A stretch of 64,000 bases of DNA from Parvibaculaceae bacterium (GTDB lineage: Bacteria; Pseudomonadota; Alphaproteobacteria; Parvibaculales; Parvibaculaceae). A program made the translations under genes and the position numbers. How positions within the stretch are numbered: the first letter of the stretch is position 1; the number at the start of each line of letters is the position of its first letter. The notes beneath the pieces are model-generated. The model was not told where the DNA came from. It did not search any database and saw only the letters and a list, made by a program, of their open reading frames with translations. The stretch is taken from positions 1,488,001 through 1,552,000 of the forward strand of contig JAHBYJ010000001.1 in assembly GCA_019636015.1 (NCBI GenBank), in the 5' to 3' direction. Of the stretch, positions 49,089 through 56,962 are shown one piece after another.

Positions 49089-50021
49089 ATGCTGACCGAT
49101 CTTCAGAAGGAAACGGCGAAGGCCATCGTCAATATTTTCGAGACGGGCTCTGCGCGGGGCGATTATGCCCGCGTGACCTTGCTCACCGGCGACAGCGGCC
49201 ATCTCACCTATGGCCGGTCGCAGACGACGCTGGGCAGCGGCAATCTCCATCTTCTCATCAAGGCCTATTGCGACGCCCCCGGCGCGGCCTATGCCCGAGC
49301 GCTGAGGCCTTATCTCGCGCGCCTTGCCGATATCGACCTTCGCCTCGATACGGACTGGACCTTTCGCGGCTTGCTGAAAGAAGCAGGCGGCGACCCGGTG
49401 ATGCGCGAGACGCAGGACGCCTTTTTCGACAGGGTCTACTGGGCGCCGGCCGTCGCGGCAGCCAAGCGCGCCGGTCTTTCGGAGCCGCTTTCCGTTGCCA
49501 TCGTCTATGACAGTGTCGTTCATGGCTCTTGGGGCGCGATGCGGGATCGCACCAATGCGAAGCAGGGCGATGCAGCCCGTACAGGCGAGCGCAAATGGGC
49601 GGCGGCCTATGTCGACACGCGTCGCGAATGGCTCGCCAGTCATCCGAACATGCTGCTCCGCAAGACCGTCTACCGCATGGATACGCTGAAGGCGCTGGCG
49701 GCGGCAGGAAAATGGAAGCTCGATCTGCCGTTGATGGTGCGCGGCGTCCGGATCGATGCGGATGTCCTCGGTTTCCGGCCGCCGGTCACAGTCTCGGCAA
49801 TAGATGCAGCGACCCGAAATCTCCGCCTCACCGACCCGCCCATGACCGGCAATGACGTCCGCGCCCTGGAACAGGCGCTGGTGAAGGAGGGCTATGCGGT
49901 GAACTGCGACGGCACCTTCGACGAAGGCCTCGAAAGCGCCCTGAAATCCTTCCAGCGCGAATTCGGCCTTGTGGATGACGGCATTGCCGGCCCGGCTACC
50001 AGGCTGATGCTGGGGATTTGA
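49089..50021 (+). CDS. GH46 chitosanase-like protein with peptidoglycan-binding domain
   Basis: A 310-residue protein. Residues 1-230 match the GH46 chitosanase fold: LQKETAKAIVNIFETGSARGDYARVTLLTGDSGHLTYGRSQTTLGSGNLHLLI carries the catalytic Glu (IFETG) and Asp (TGDSGHL). The C-terminal about 65 residues (TGNDVRALEQALVKEGYAVNCDGTFDEGLESALKSFQREFGLVDDGIAG) form a PG_binding_1 domain. No signal peptide is seen, unlike secreted chitosanases. Located between ccmI and ccmE, it looks like an insertion in the operon. An intracellular or phage-like lytic role is possible. Confidence 0.88.
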   Translation: MLTDLQKETAKAIVNIFETGSARGDYARVTLLTGDSGHLTYGRSQTTLGSGNLHLLIKAYCDAPGAAYARALRPYLARLADIDLRLDTDWTFRGLLKEAGGDPVMRETQDAFFDRVYWAPAVAAAKRAGLSEPLSVAIVYDSVVHGSWGAMRDRTNAKQGDAARTGERKWAAAYVDTRREWLASHPNMLLRKTVYRMDTLKALAAAGKWKLDLPLMVRGVRIDADVLGFRPPVTVSAIDAATRNLRLTDPPMTGNDVRALEQALVKEGYAVNCDGTFDEGLESALKSFQREFGLVDDGIAGPATRLMLGI

Positions 50022-50142
50022 CGTGGATTCCGGGCAAATTCTCTTGCCCCGCGACGATTTAGCGGTTTGGCGGCGATGCCGGGGCGGGATATATCTGCCC
50101 ACCGCCGGCCCCGTTCCGGCAAAAAAAGGGAGCGGAACCGAC

Positions 50143-50625
50143 ATGACGCGCAAGCAGCGCCGCGCAACATTCATCGCAGCGAGCCTCGGCATTCTCGGCC
50201 TTGCCGTGGGTCTGATGCTGTTTGCGATGCGCGACAGTATCGTCTTCTTCTACAGCCCGAGCGATGTCGTGGAACGCGGCGTCGAACCCGGCCAGCGCAT
50301 CCGTCTCGGCGGCCTGGTGGAGCAGGGATCGCTGCAGGACCTCGGCGATGCAACGCTGCGCTTCAACGTGACGGATTTCGTGGAGACGGTCACCGTCACC
50401 TATCGGGGCATGTTGCCGGACCTCTTTCGCGAAGGGCAGGGTGTCGTCACTGAAGGTTCTTTCGGGGAAGACGGAAATTTCACTGCGACCAACGTGCTCG
50501 CCAAACACGACGAGTATTACATGCCGCCCGAGGTCGCCGATGCGCTGAAGCGCTCCGGCCAGTGGCAGGGCGAAGGCGCCGAAGCCTCCCATGCCGAGAC
50601 TTACGGGCAGGGCTCCTATCCATGA
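50143..50625 (+). CDS. ccmE: Haem chaperone CcmE
   Basis: A 160-residue membrane-anchored OB-fold protein starting at ATG 50143 (MTRKQRRATFIAASLG), with AAGGGAGCGG before it. One N-terminal helix (about 8-28) anchors it in the inner membrane. Haem binds covalently to His122 in AKHDEYYMPPE, and Tyr126 is also conserved. It shuttles haem from CcmC/D to CcmF. The stop overlaps the ccmF start by 4 bases (ATGA). Confidence 0.95.
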   Translation: MTRKQRRATFIAASLGILGLAVGLMLFAMRDSIVFFYSPSDVVERGVEPGQRIRLGGLVEQGSLQDLGDATLRFNVTDFVETVTVTYRGMLPDLFREGQGVVTEGSFGEDGNFTATNVLAKHDEYYMPPEVADALKRSGQWQGEGAEASHAETYGQGSYP

Positions 50626-52604
50626 TCGTCGAGCTGGGCCATTTCGCGCTGGTGCTGGCGCTCGCCGTTTCGCTCGTGCAGACCGTCGTGCCTGCCATCG
50701 GCGCGCATCGCCGCGATGTGCAGCTGATGCATGTTGCCGAGCCTGCGGCGATCCTGCAGTTCCTGCTCGTCGGTGCCGCCTTCGCCGCGCTCACCTATGC
50801 CTTCGTCGTCTCCGACTTCTCCGTGAAGCTCGTCTACGACAACTCGCACTCCATGAAGCCGATGATCTTCAAGGTGAGCGGCGTCTGGGGCAATCACGAA
50901 GGCTCGATGGTGCTCTGGGTGCTCATCCTCGCGATGTTCGGCGCCATGGTCGCGTTTTTCGGGCGCAACCTGCCGGATACGCTGCGCGCGCGCGTGCTTG
51001 CCGTGCAGGCCTCGATCGCCGTCGCTTTCCTGCTCTTCGTGATCTTCACGTCGAACCCCTTTGCCCGGCTCGACCCGGCGCCCTTCGAAGGCACGGGCCT
51101 CAACCCGCTCCTGCAGGACCGGGCGCTCGCCTTCCATCCGCCCTGGCTCTATGCGGGCTATGTCGGCTTCTCGATGACGTTCTCTTTCGCGGTCGCCGCG
51201 CTCCTCGAAGGCCGTGTCGATGCGAGCTGGGCGCGCTGGGTGCGTCCCTGGACGCTTGCCGCCTGGCTCTCGCTCACCATCGGCATCGCCATGGGCTCGT
51301 GGTGGGCCTATTACACGCTTGGCTGGGGCGGCTTCTGGTTCTGGGACCCGGTGGAAAACGCATCGCTCATGCCCTGGCTTGCGGGCACGGCGCTGCTCCA
51401 TTCGGCGATCGTTGCCGAAAAGCGCGGCGCGCTCAAAAGCTGGACGATCCTGCTGGCGATCCTTGCCTTCTCGCTGTCGCTGCTCGGCACCTTCCTCGTG
51501 CGCTCGGGCGTGCTGACTTCGGTGCATGCCTTCGCGGTCGACCCCGCGCGCGGCAGCTTCATTCTCGGCATCCTGATGTTCTTTGTCGGCGGGTCGCTTG
51601 CGCTTTATGCGTGGCGCGCACCAATGCTGAGGGCCGGCGGCATCTTCGCACCGATCAGCCGCGAAGGCGCTTTGCTGATGAACAACATGCTGCTTTCGGC
51701 GGCGACGGCATCGGTTTTCATCGGCACGCTCTATCCGCTTTTCCTCGACGCGCTGACCGGGGAGAAGATCACGGTGGGCCCGCCCTTCTTCAACTATACA
51801 TTCGTGCCGATATTCGTACCGCTGCTCTGTCTCGTGCCGCTCGGGCCGCTGCTCGGCTGGAAGCGGGCGGACCTCATGGCGGCGGCCGAGCGGCTTCTCG
51901 CCGCGGCAGGCATCGCCTTTGTCGCGCTCATCGCCTCCTTTGCCTTCTTCTACGAAGGCCCGTGGCTCGCGCCTTTCGGCATGGCGCTCGCTGTATGGCT
52001 CGTCGCGGGCGCGCTCTCGGATGTTGCCTGGCGCATCAAGCTTTTCTCGACGCCGCTGGCGGAAAGTCTGTCCCGGGCGCGCCGCCTGCCGCGCGCCGTC
52101 TGGGGCTCGGCGCTGGCGCATGGGGGCGTCGGCATCTGCGTCGCGGGTATCATCGGCGTGACGGCCTGGAGCGATGAACTCATCACCGCCGTCGCACCCG
52201 GCGAAAGCGCGGAGATCGGTGGTTACACGCTGACATTGCAGGGCGTTGCACTTCGCGACGGTCCGAACTTCGATGCCATGGTGGGCGTGGTCGGCGTTGC
52301 GCGGGGCGGGCGCGACCTCGGCGTGATGCTACCCGAGAAGCGCCGCTTCCCCGCCGAGCGGCAGGAAAAGACCGAACCGGCCATCCGCACCAACGGCATC
52401 TCCGATCTCTACGTCGTGCTCGGCGAGCAGGCAGGGAACGGAAAGTGGGTGCTGCGCGCCTACCGCAACACCTTTGCGCCACTGATCTGGATCGGCGGCA
52501 CCATCATGGGGATCGGCGGACTCATCTCGCTTCTTGACCGGCGGCTTCGTGTCGGCGCGCCGACCGGCGCCCGCCCGCGCCTTGCCGCGCAACCGGCGGA
52601 ATAG
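50622..52604 (+). CDS. ccmF: Cytochrome c haem lyase subunit CcmF
   Basis: A 660-residue polytopic protein starting at ATG 50622 (MIVELGHFALVLALAVSL), with 14 or so membrane helices. The haem-handling WWD motif is WGGFWFWDPVENASLMPWL, and histidines in LQFLL-adjacent and SNPFARLDPAPFEGTGLNPLLQDRALAFHPPWLY segments are as in the family. It receives haem from CcmE and forms the thioether bonds on apocytochromes with CcmH and CcmI. The stop is followed after 4 bases by ccmH. Confidence 0.96.
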   Translation: MIVELGHFALVLALAVSLVQTVVPAIGAHRRDVQLMHVAEPAAILQFLLVGAAFAALTYAFVVSDFSVKLVYDNSHSMKPMIFKVSGVWGNHEGSMVLWVLILAMFGAMVAFFGRNLPDTLRARVLAVQASIAVAFLLFVIFTSNPFARLDPAPFEGTGLNPLLQDRALAFHPPWLYAGYVGFSMTFSFAVAALLEGRVDASWARWVRPWTLAAWLSLTIGIAMGSWWAYYTLGWGGFWFWDPVENASLMPWLAGTALLHSAIVAEKRGALKSWTILLAILAFSLSLLGTFLVRSGVLTSVHAFAVDPARGSFILGILMFFVGGSLALYAWRAPMLRAGGIFAPISREGALLMNNMLLSAATASVFIGTLYPLFLDALTGEKITVGPPFFNYTFVPIFVPLLCLVPLGPLLGWKRADLMAAAERLLAAAGIAFVALIASFAFFYEGPWLAPFGMALAVWLVAGALSDVAWRIKLFSTPLAESLSRARRLPRAVWGSALAHGGVGICVAGIIGVTAWSDELITAVAPGESAEIGGYTLTLQGVALRDGPNFDAMVGVVGVARGGRDLGVMLPEKRRFPAERQEKTEPAIRTNGISDLYVVLGEQAGNGKWVLRAYRNTFAPLIWIGGTIMGIGGLISLLDRRLRVGAPTGARPRLAAQPAE

Positions 52605-52608
52605 GGCG

Positions 52609-53085
52609 ATGCGGAGCTTCGCCGCCGCGCTTGCCATTGTCTTCGCGCTCACAGCGCCGTCCTTCGCGCTGGTCGACCCTTCGGAGCGCCTCGACGACCC
52701 GCAGCAGGAAGCGCGCGCCCGCGCCATCTCGAAGAACCTGCGCTGCATGGTCTGCCAGAACCAGTCGATCGACGATTCCGATGCGGAGCTTGCGGGCGAT
52801 CTCCGCCGCGTGGTGCGCGACCGGATCCTCGCTGGCGACACGGACCGGGAAGTCTATGACTTCGTGGTCGCGCGCTATGGCGACTTCGTGCTGATGACGC
52901 CGCCCTTCGGCCCGGCGACCCTGCTGCTCTGGTTGGGTCCGGCGCTGGTCCTCGTCCTTGGCGGCGGCATTGTCTTCACCGTGCTTCGCCGCCAACGGGT
53001 GCGCCCGGCGGAACCGCGCCTCACGCCCGAGGAGGCAGCGAAGCTCGCCCTGCTGCTTGAAAAGGACGAAAATCGGCGCGGCTGA
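52609..53085 (+). CDS. ccmH: Cytochrome c maturation thioreductase CcmH
   Basis: A 158-residue protein starting at ATG 52609 (MRSFAAALAIVFALTAPSFA, a signal peptide). The redox motif LRCMVCQNQS has Cys46 and Cys49. A C-terminal membrane helix (TLLLWLGPALVLVLGGGIVFTVL) anchors the protein. CcmH reduces the CXXCH disulfide of apocytochromes before haem attachment. The visible order ccmI-(chitosanase)-ccmE-ccmF-ccmH lacks ccmG and ccmABCD, which must be elsewhere. Confidence 0.95.
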   Translation: MRSFAAALAIVFALTAPSFALVDPSERLDDPQQEARARAISKNLRCMVCQNQSIDDSDAELAGDLRRVVRDRILAGDTDREVYDFVVARYGDFVLMTPPFGPATLLLWLGPALVLVLGGGIVFTVLRRQRVRPAEPRLTPEEAAKLALLLEKDENRRG

Positions 53086-53138
53086 AGCCGTCACGATTTC
53101 GCCTTACCAATATGTAATAATTCGGACATGATTTGGAA

Positions 53139-53157
53139 AGGATCAGGTAATGATCCT
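53139..53157. promoter_or_regulatory. Palindrome upstream of the DegP-type protease gene
   Basis: AGGATCA-GGTAA-TGATCCT is a perfect 7-bp inverted repeat in an AT-rich 140-base gap. It lies 70 bases before the protease start, a position suited to a transcription-factor site such as that of the nearby two-component regulator. Confidence 0.45.
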
Positions 53158-53226
53158 GTGAGCAATCATGCCGCCATTCGCATACCGCGAAACGGGCAGG
53201 CCGGAACAACGTGACGGGAGTTCAAG

Positions 53227-54705
53227 ATGATGCGGAACGGTCGAAACGGTTCACTGCGCCGCCCGGCGCTGACGCTCGTGCTGGCGGGCATTGTGGCCAT
53301 TGGGCTCGGCTCGGTAAGCGTCGTGGCGAATACTGCGCCGCTCGACACGCGCTCGGCCGCGCCGGCCGCCAACGCGCTGGAACGCCTGCCGAGTTTCGCC
53401 GACCTCGTGGAAAAGGTGAGCCCCGCCGTGGTCTCGATCCGCGTGAACGAGGAAGTGGCCGCGCAAGCGGGCGTTCCGGAACTTCCTTTCCCGCCGGGCA
53501 GCCCCTTTGAGCGCTTCTTCCGCGATATGCAGCCGCAGGGCCGCGATGGCGCCCCGCGCCGCCGCCAGGCAACCTCGCTCGGCTCCGGCTTCCTGATTTC
53601 CGCCGATGGGTACATCGTCACCAACAACCACGTGGTCGGCGAAGGCAAGGACATCACCGCCGTACGCGACGACGGCACGGAGATGGCCGCCAAGCTGATC
53701 GGCCGCGACCCGAAGACTGACCTTGCGCTGGTGAAAGTCGAGTCGAAGACGCCGCTGCCCTATGTGGCCTTCGGCAATTCCGACAATGTGCGCGTGGGCG
53801 ACTGGGTGCTCGCGGTCGGCAATCCCTTCGGCCTTGGCGGCACGGTCACAACAGGCATCGTCTCGGCGCGAGGCCGCGAGATTGGCGCCGGCCCCTATGA
53901 TGACTTCATCCAGATCGATGCCTCGATCAACCGTGGCAATTCCGGCGGCCCGACCTTCGACGTGCAAGGCAATGTGGTGGGCGTGAACACCGCCATCTTC
54001 TCGCCGACCGGCGGCAGCGTCGGTATCGGCTTCGCCATCCCGTCTTCGATTGCCCAGCGCGTGATCGCGCAGCTCAAGGACGACGGCAAGGTGACGCGCG
54101 GCTGGCTCGGTGTGACGATCCAGCAGGTGGATGAGGAACTCGCCACCTCGCTCGGCCTCGACAAGGCGCGCGGCGCACTTGTGGCGCAGGTGGCGAAGGA
54201 CAGCCCGGCCGAGAATGCCGGCATCCGCACCGGCGACGTGATCGTGAACATCAACAGCAAGGAAATGGAAGATGTGCGCGCCGTGAGCCGCACGGTCGCC
54301 GATCTGCAGCCGGAAACGCGCGCGGAGATCGTGGTGTGGCGCGACGAACGCCGCCGGACGATCCGTGCACGGATCGGTACCTTCCCGGAAAACCTCGACA
54401 TGGCGGCTGCCGGTCCGGCCGAAACCGCGCCGCAGTCCGGCACGACCGAAAGCCTTGGCCTCGCGCTCACTTCTTCGCCGGACGGCGTGGTGGTGCAGAC
54501 GGTCGATCCCGCGAGCGATGCGGCGGAGAAGGGTATCCGCCCGGGCGACGTGATCGTGAAAGTGTCGGGCAAGGACGTGAAGACTCCGGCCGATGTGGTC
54601 GCTGGCGTCGATGAAGCGACGAAGGCGAAGAAATCCTCGGTGCTGCTGCTTCTTCGCAGCAACGACCAGCAGCGCTTCGTGGCGCTGACGCTCGAGAAGT
54701 CGTAA
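53227..54705 (+). CDS. DegP/HtrA-type periplasmic serine protease
   Basis: A 492-residue protease. An N-terminal signal or anchor (LTLVLAGIVAIGLGSVSVV) leads to a trypsin-like domain with His135 (TNNHVVG), Asp165 (KTDLALVK) and Ser239 (RGNSGGP). Two PDZ domains follow (around 275-365 and 395-485; GWLGVTIQQVDEELA and LGLALTSSPDGVVVQTVDP). It degrades or refolds misfolded envelope proteins. It directly precedes a two-component pair, as in MucD/DegP-CpxR-like stress modules, so it is probably a target or partner of that system. Confidence 0.95.
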   Translation: MMRNGRNGSLRRPALTLVLAGIVAIGLGSVSVVANTAPLDTRSAAPAANALERLPSFADLVEKVSPAVVSIRVNEEVAAQAGVPELPFPPGSPFERFFRDMQPQGRDGAPRRRQATSLGSGFLISADGYIVTNNHVVGEGKDITAVRDDGTEMAAKLIGRDPKTDLALVKVESKTPLPYVAFGNSDNVRVGDWVLAVGNPFGLGGTVTTGIVSARGREIGAGPYDDFIQIDASINRGNSGGPTFDVQGNVVGVNTAIFSPTGGSVGIGFAIPSSIAQRVIAQLKDDGKVTRGWLGVTIQQVDEELATSLGLDKARGALVAQVAKDSPAENAGIRTGDVIVNINSKEMEDVRAVSRTVADLQPETRAEIVVWRDERRRTIRARIGTFPENLDMAAAGPAETAPQSGTTESLGLALTSSPDGVVVQTVDPASDAAEKGIRPGDVIVKVSGKDVKTPADVVAGVDEATKAKKSSVLLLLRSNDQQRFVALTLEKS

Positions 54706-54855
54706 CGGACGGACGCCGTCGGGGGACGGGCGTCCGCGCGGAACGCGCGGTCCCCGCCTTTCCGGAAGGAGGGATCGCAAAGGCGCGCCGCCGATGCTCA
54801 TCCCCCGCGGCATCGGCGGCGTCGTCCGCGGCCAAGGTCAGGAACTGGTGAAGCG
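54706..54855 (+). other. Hairpin-rich gap between protease and regulator genes
   Basis: GGACGGACGCC-GTCGGGGGAC-GGGCGTCC and GCGCGGAACGCGC form GC-rich hairpins within the first 45 bases after the protease stop. No T-run follows, so this may attenuate rather than end transcription into the regulator gene. Confidence 0.5.
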
Positions 54856-55533
54856 ATGCGAATTCTGGTGATTGAGGACGATCTGGAGGCAGCCGCTTAT
54901 GCGGTGAAGGGCCTGCGCGAAAGCGGCCACATCGTCGATCATGCGGCGGACGGGGAGGAGGGGCTAACCCTCGCGCTTTCCAGCACCTTCGATGTGATGA
55001 TCGTCGACCGCATGCTGCCGAAACGCGACGGGCTTTCCGTCGTCCAGACGCTGCGCGAGGAAGGCGTGCGCACGCCCGTTCTCTTCCTTTCGGCGCTGGG
55101 CGAAGTGGACGATCGCATCAAGGGCCTCAAGGCCGGCGGCGACGACTACCTGACGAAGCCTTATGCCTTTGCCGAATTGCTGGCGCGGATCGAGGTGCTG
55201 GTCCGCCGGGCAAACCCCGATCAGGTCCGCACCCGGTTGCAGGTCGGCAATCTCGAAATCGACCTCCTTTCCCGCAAGGTCATCCGCGAGGGTCAGGAAA
55301 TCGACCTCCAGCCTCGCGAATTCCGCCTGCTCGAGTACCTGATGAAGCATGCAGGCCAGGTTGTCACCCGGACCATGCTGCTCGAAAATGTCTGGGAATA
55401 TCATTTCGATCCGCAAACGAACGTGATCGACGTCCATATTTCGCGGCTCCGGGCCAAGATCGACAAGAATTTCGAGCAGCCGCTCTTGCACACCGTGCGG
55501 GGTGCGGGATACTCGCTGCGTGCCGCTGATTAA
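54856..55533 (+). CDS. OmpR-family response regulator, CpxR/CopR-like
   Basis: A 225-residue regulator. It has receiver Asp51 (VMIVDRMLP), acidic pair Glu7-Asp8-Asp9 and Lys101 (DDYLTKPYA). The DNA-binding domain shows LQPREFRLLEYLMKHAGQVVTRTMLLENVWEYHFDPQTNVIDVHISRLRAKID, like the heavy-metal/envelope-stress CusR/CopR group. Its end overlaps the kinase start by 14 bases. Confidence 0.94.
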   Translation: MRILVIEDDLEAAAYAVKGLRESGHIVDHAADGEEGLTLALSSTFDVMIVDRMLPKRDGLSVVQTLREEGVRTPVLFLSALGEVDDRIKGLKAGGDDYLTKPYAFAELLARIEVLVRRANPDQVRTRLQVGNLEIDLLSRKVIREGQEIDLQPREFRLLEYLMKHAGQVVTRTMLLENVWEYHFDPQTNVIDVHISRLRAKIDKNFEQPLLHTVRGAGYSLRAAD

Positions 55534-56920
55534 ACTCCTCAAGACCTCGACCTTCCGGCTCGCGGTCATTTACCTCGCCCTGTTCGCCGCCTCGGCGATC
55601 ACGCTGCTGGCCTATGTCTACTGGAATACGGCCGGCTTCCTCGCCCGCCAGACCGACGAGGCGGTCGAGGCGGAGATCACCGGCCTTGCCGAACAATATC
55701 GCCAGGGTGGCTTGCCGCTTCTCGTCCATACCGTGATCCAACGCTCGCGCGATCCGGGGCAGAGCCTTTACCTGGTGCTCGACCCCGCGGGCCGCGTGCT
55801 TGCCGGAACGCTCGATGCGCGCCCGCAGATCGAGGCCGGGCCCGATGGCTGGTTCGATTTCAGCTACAACCGCAAGACGCTGGACGGCATCGAGATCAAG
55901 GCCGCCCGTGCCCGCGCCTTCTATCTGCAGGAGGGGTTTTACCTCCTTGTCGGCCGCGATGTGCAGGAGCGGCGCGAGATCGAAAATCTCATCACCAATG
56001 CGCTGATCTGGGCCATCGGCCTCACCGTCGCGCTCGGCCTCGCGGGCGGGCTGTTCATGAGCCGCAACATGCTGGCGCGCGTGGACGAGATCAACCGGTC
56101 GAGCCTCGACATCATGGGCGGCGACCTCTCGCAGCGCCTGCCGATTGCCGGCACGGGCGATGAACTCGACCAGCTCGGCCAGAACCTGAACGCCATGCTC
56201 GAACAGATCGAGGCATTGATGATCGGCATGCGGCAGGTGACGGACAATATCGCGCATGACCTCAGAAGCCCGCTTAACCGGTTGCGCAACCGGCTCGAAG
56301 TGACGCTCATGCAGGAAGCGTCCGCCGAGGACTACAAGCAGACGCTCGAAAAGACGATTGCCGAGGCGGACAATCTTCTCGGCACCTTCAATGCGCTGCT
56401 GATGATCGCGCGGGCGGAAGCAGGCTCCCTGCGCGACTCCATGTCCTGGGTCGATCTCCATGCCACGCTGCAGGACGCTGCCGAACTTTACGAACCGCTC
56501 GCCGAGGAAAAAGGGGTGACGCTGAAGGTCGACGTGGAAGACGGCCTGAAAATCTGGGGCAGCCGCGAGTTGCTGGCACAGGCCGTCGCCAATCTGCTCG
56601 ATAATGCATTGAAGCATGGCCTGCCGAGCGACGATGCCAACGAACGCATGATCGAGATATCCGCCGGGCCCGACGCAGCGAGGGCAGGGCGGGGTATCGC
56701 GCTGACGGTGGCGGACCGCGGGCCGGGCATTCCGGCGGGCGAGCGCCAGCATGTGCTGGAGCGCTTCGTGCGGCTCGAAGCGAGCCGCAATACGCCGGGC
56801 TCGGGCCTTGGCCTCAGCCTCGTTGCCGCCGTGGCGCGGCTTCATGGCGGCGCCATCGAGCTCGGCGACAACAACCCCGGCCTTCGCGTAACGCTTTTTC
56901 TCCCCGTTTCAGGGCGTTGA
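55520..56920 (+). CDS. Membrane sensor histidine kinase, partner of the regulator above
   Basis: A 466-residue kinase if GTG 55520 (PLIKLLKTSTFRLAV) is the start; GTG 55502 is an alternative. There are two transmembrane helices (about 13-33 and 161-180) with a roughly 125-residue periplasmic domain between them. HAMP follows (SRNMLARVDEINRSSLDIMGGDLSQRLP), then His246 in NIAHDLRSPLNRLRNRLE, the N box NLLDNALKHG, and ATP boxes ADRGPGIPAGE and GSGLGLSLV. No cofactor-binding motif was seen. Confidence 0.93.
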   Translation: MPLIKLLKTSTFRLAVIYLALFAASAITLLAYVYWNTAGFLARQTDEAVEAEITGLAEQYRQGGLPLLVHTVIQRSRDPGQSLYLVLDPAGRVLAGTLDARPQIEAGPDGWFDFSYNRKTLDGIEIKAARARAFYLQEGFYLLVGRDVQERREIENLITNALIWAIGLTVALGLAGGLFMSRNMLARVDEINRSSLDIMGGDLSQRLPIAGTGDELDQLGQNLNAMLEQIEALMIGMRQVTDNIAHDLRSPLNRLRNRLEVTLMQEASAEDYKQTLEKTIAEADNLLGTFNALLMIARAEAGSLRDSMSWVDLHATLQDAAELYEPLAEEKGVTLKVDVEDGLKIWGSRELLAQAVANLLDNALKHGLPSDDANERMIEISAGPDAARAGRGIALTVADRGPGIPAGERQHVLERFVRLEASRNTPGSGLGLSLVAAVARLHGGAIELGDNNPGLRVTLFLPVSGR

Positions 56921-56962
56921 CCGGGCGGGAATCTGCTAGCGTCCCTGCCTAAAAGGATCGAC

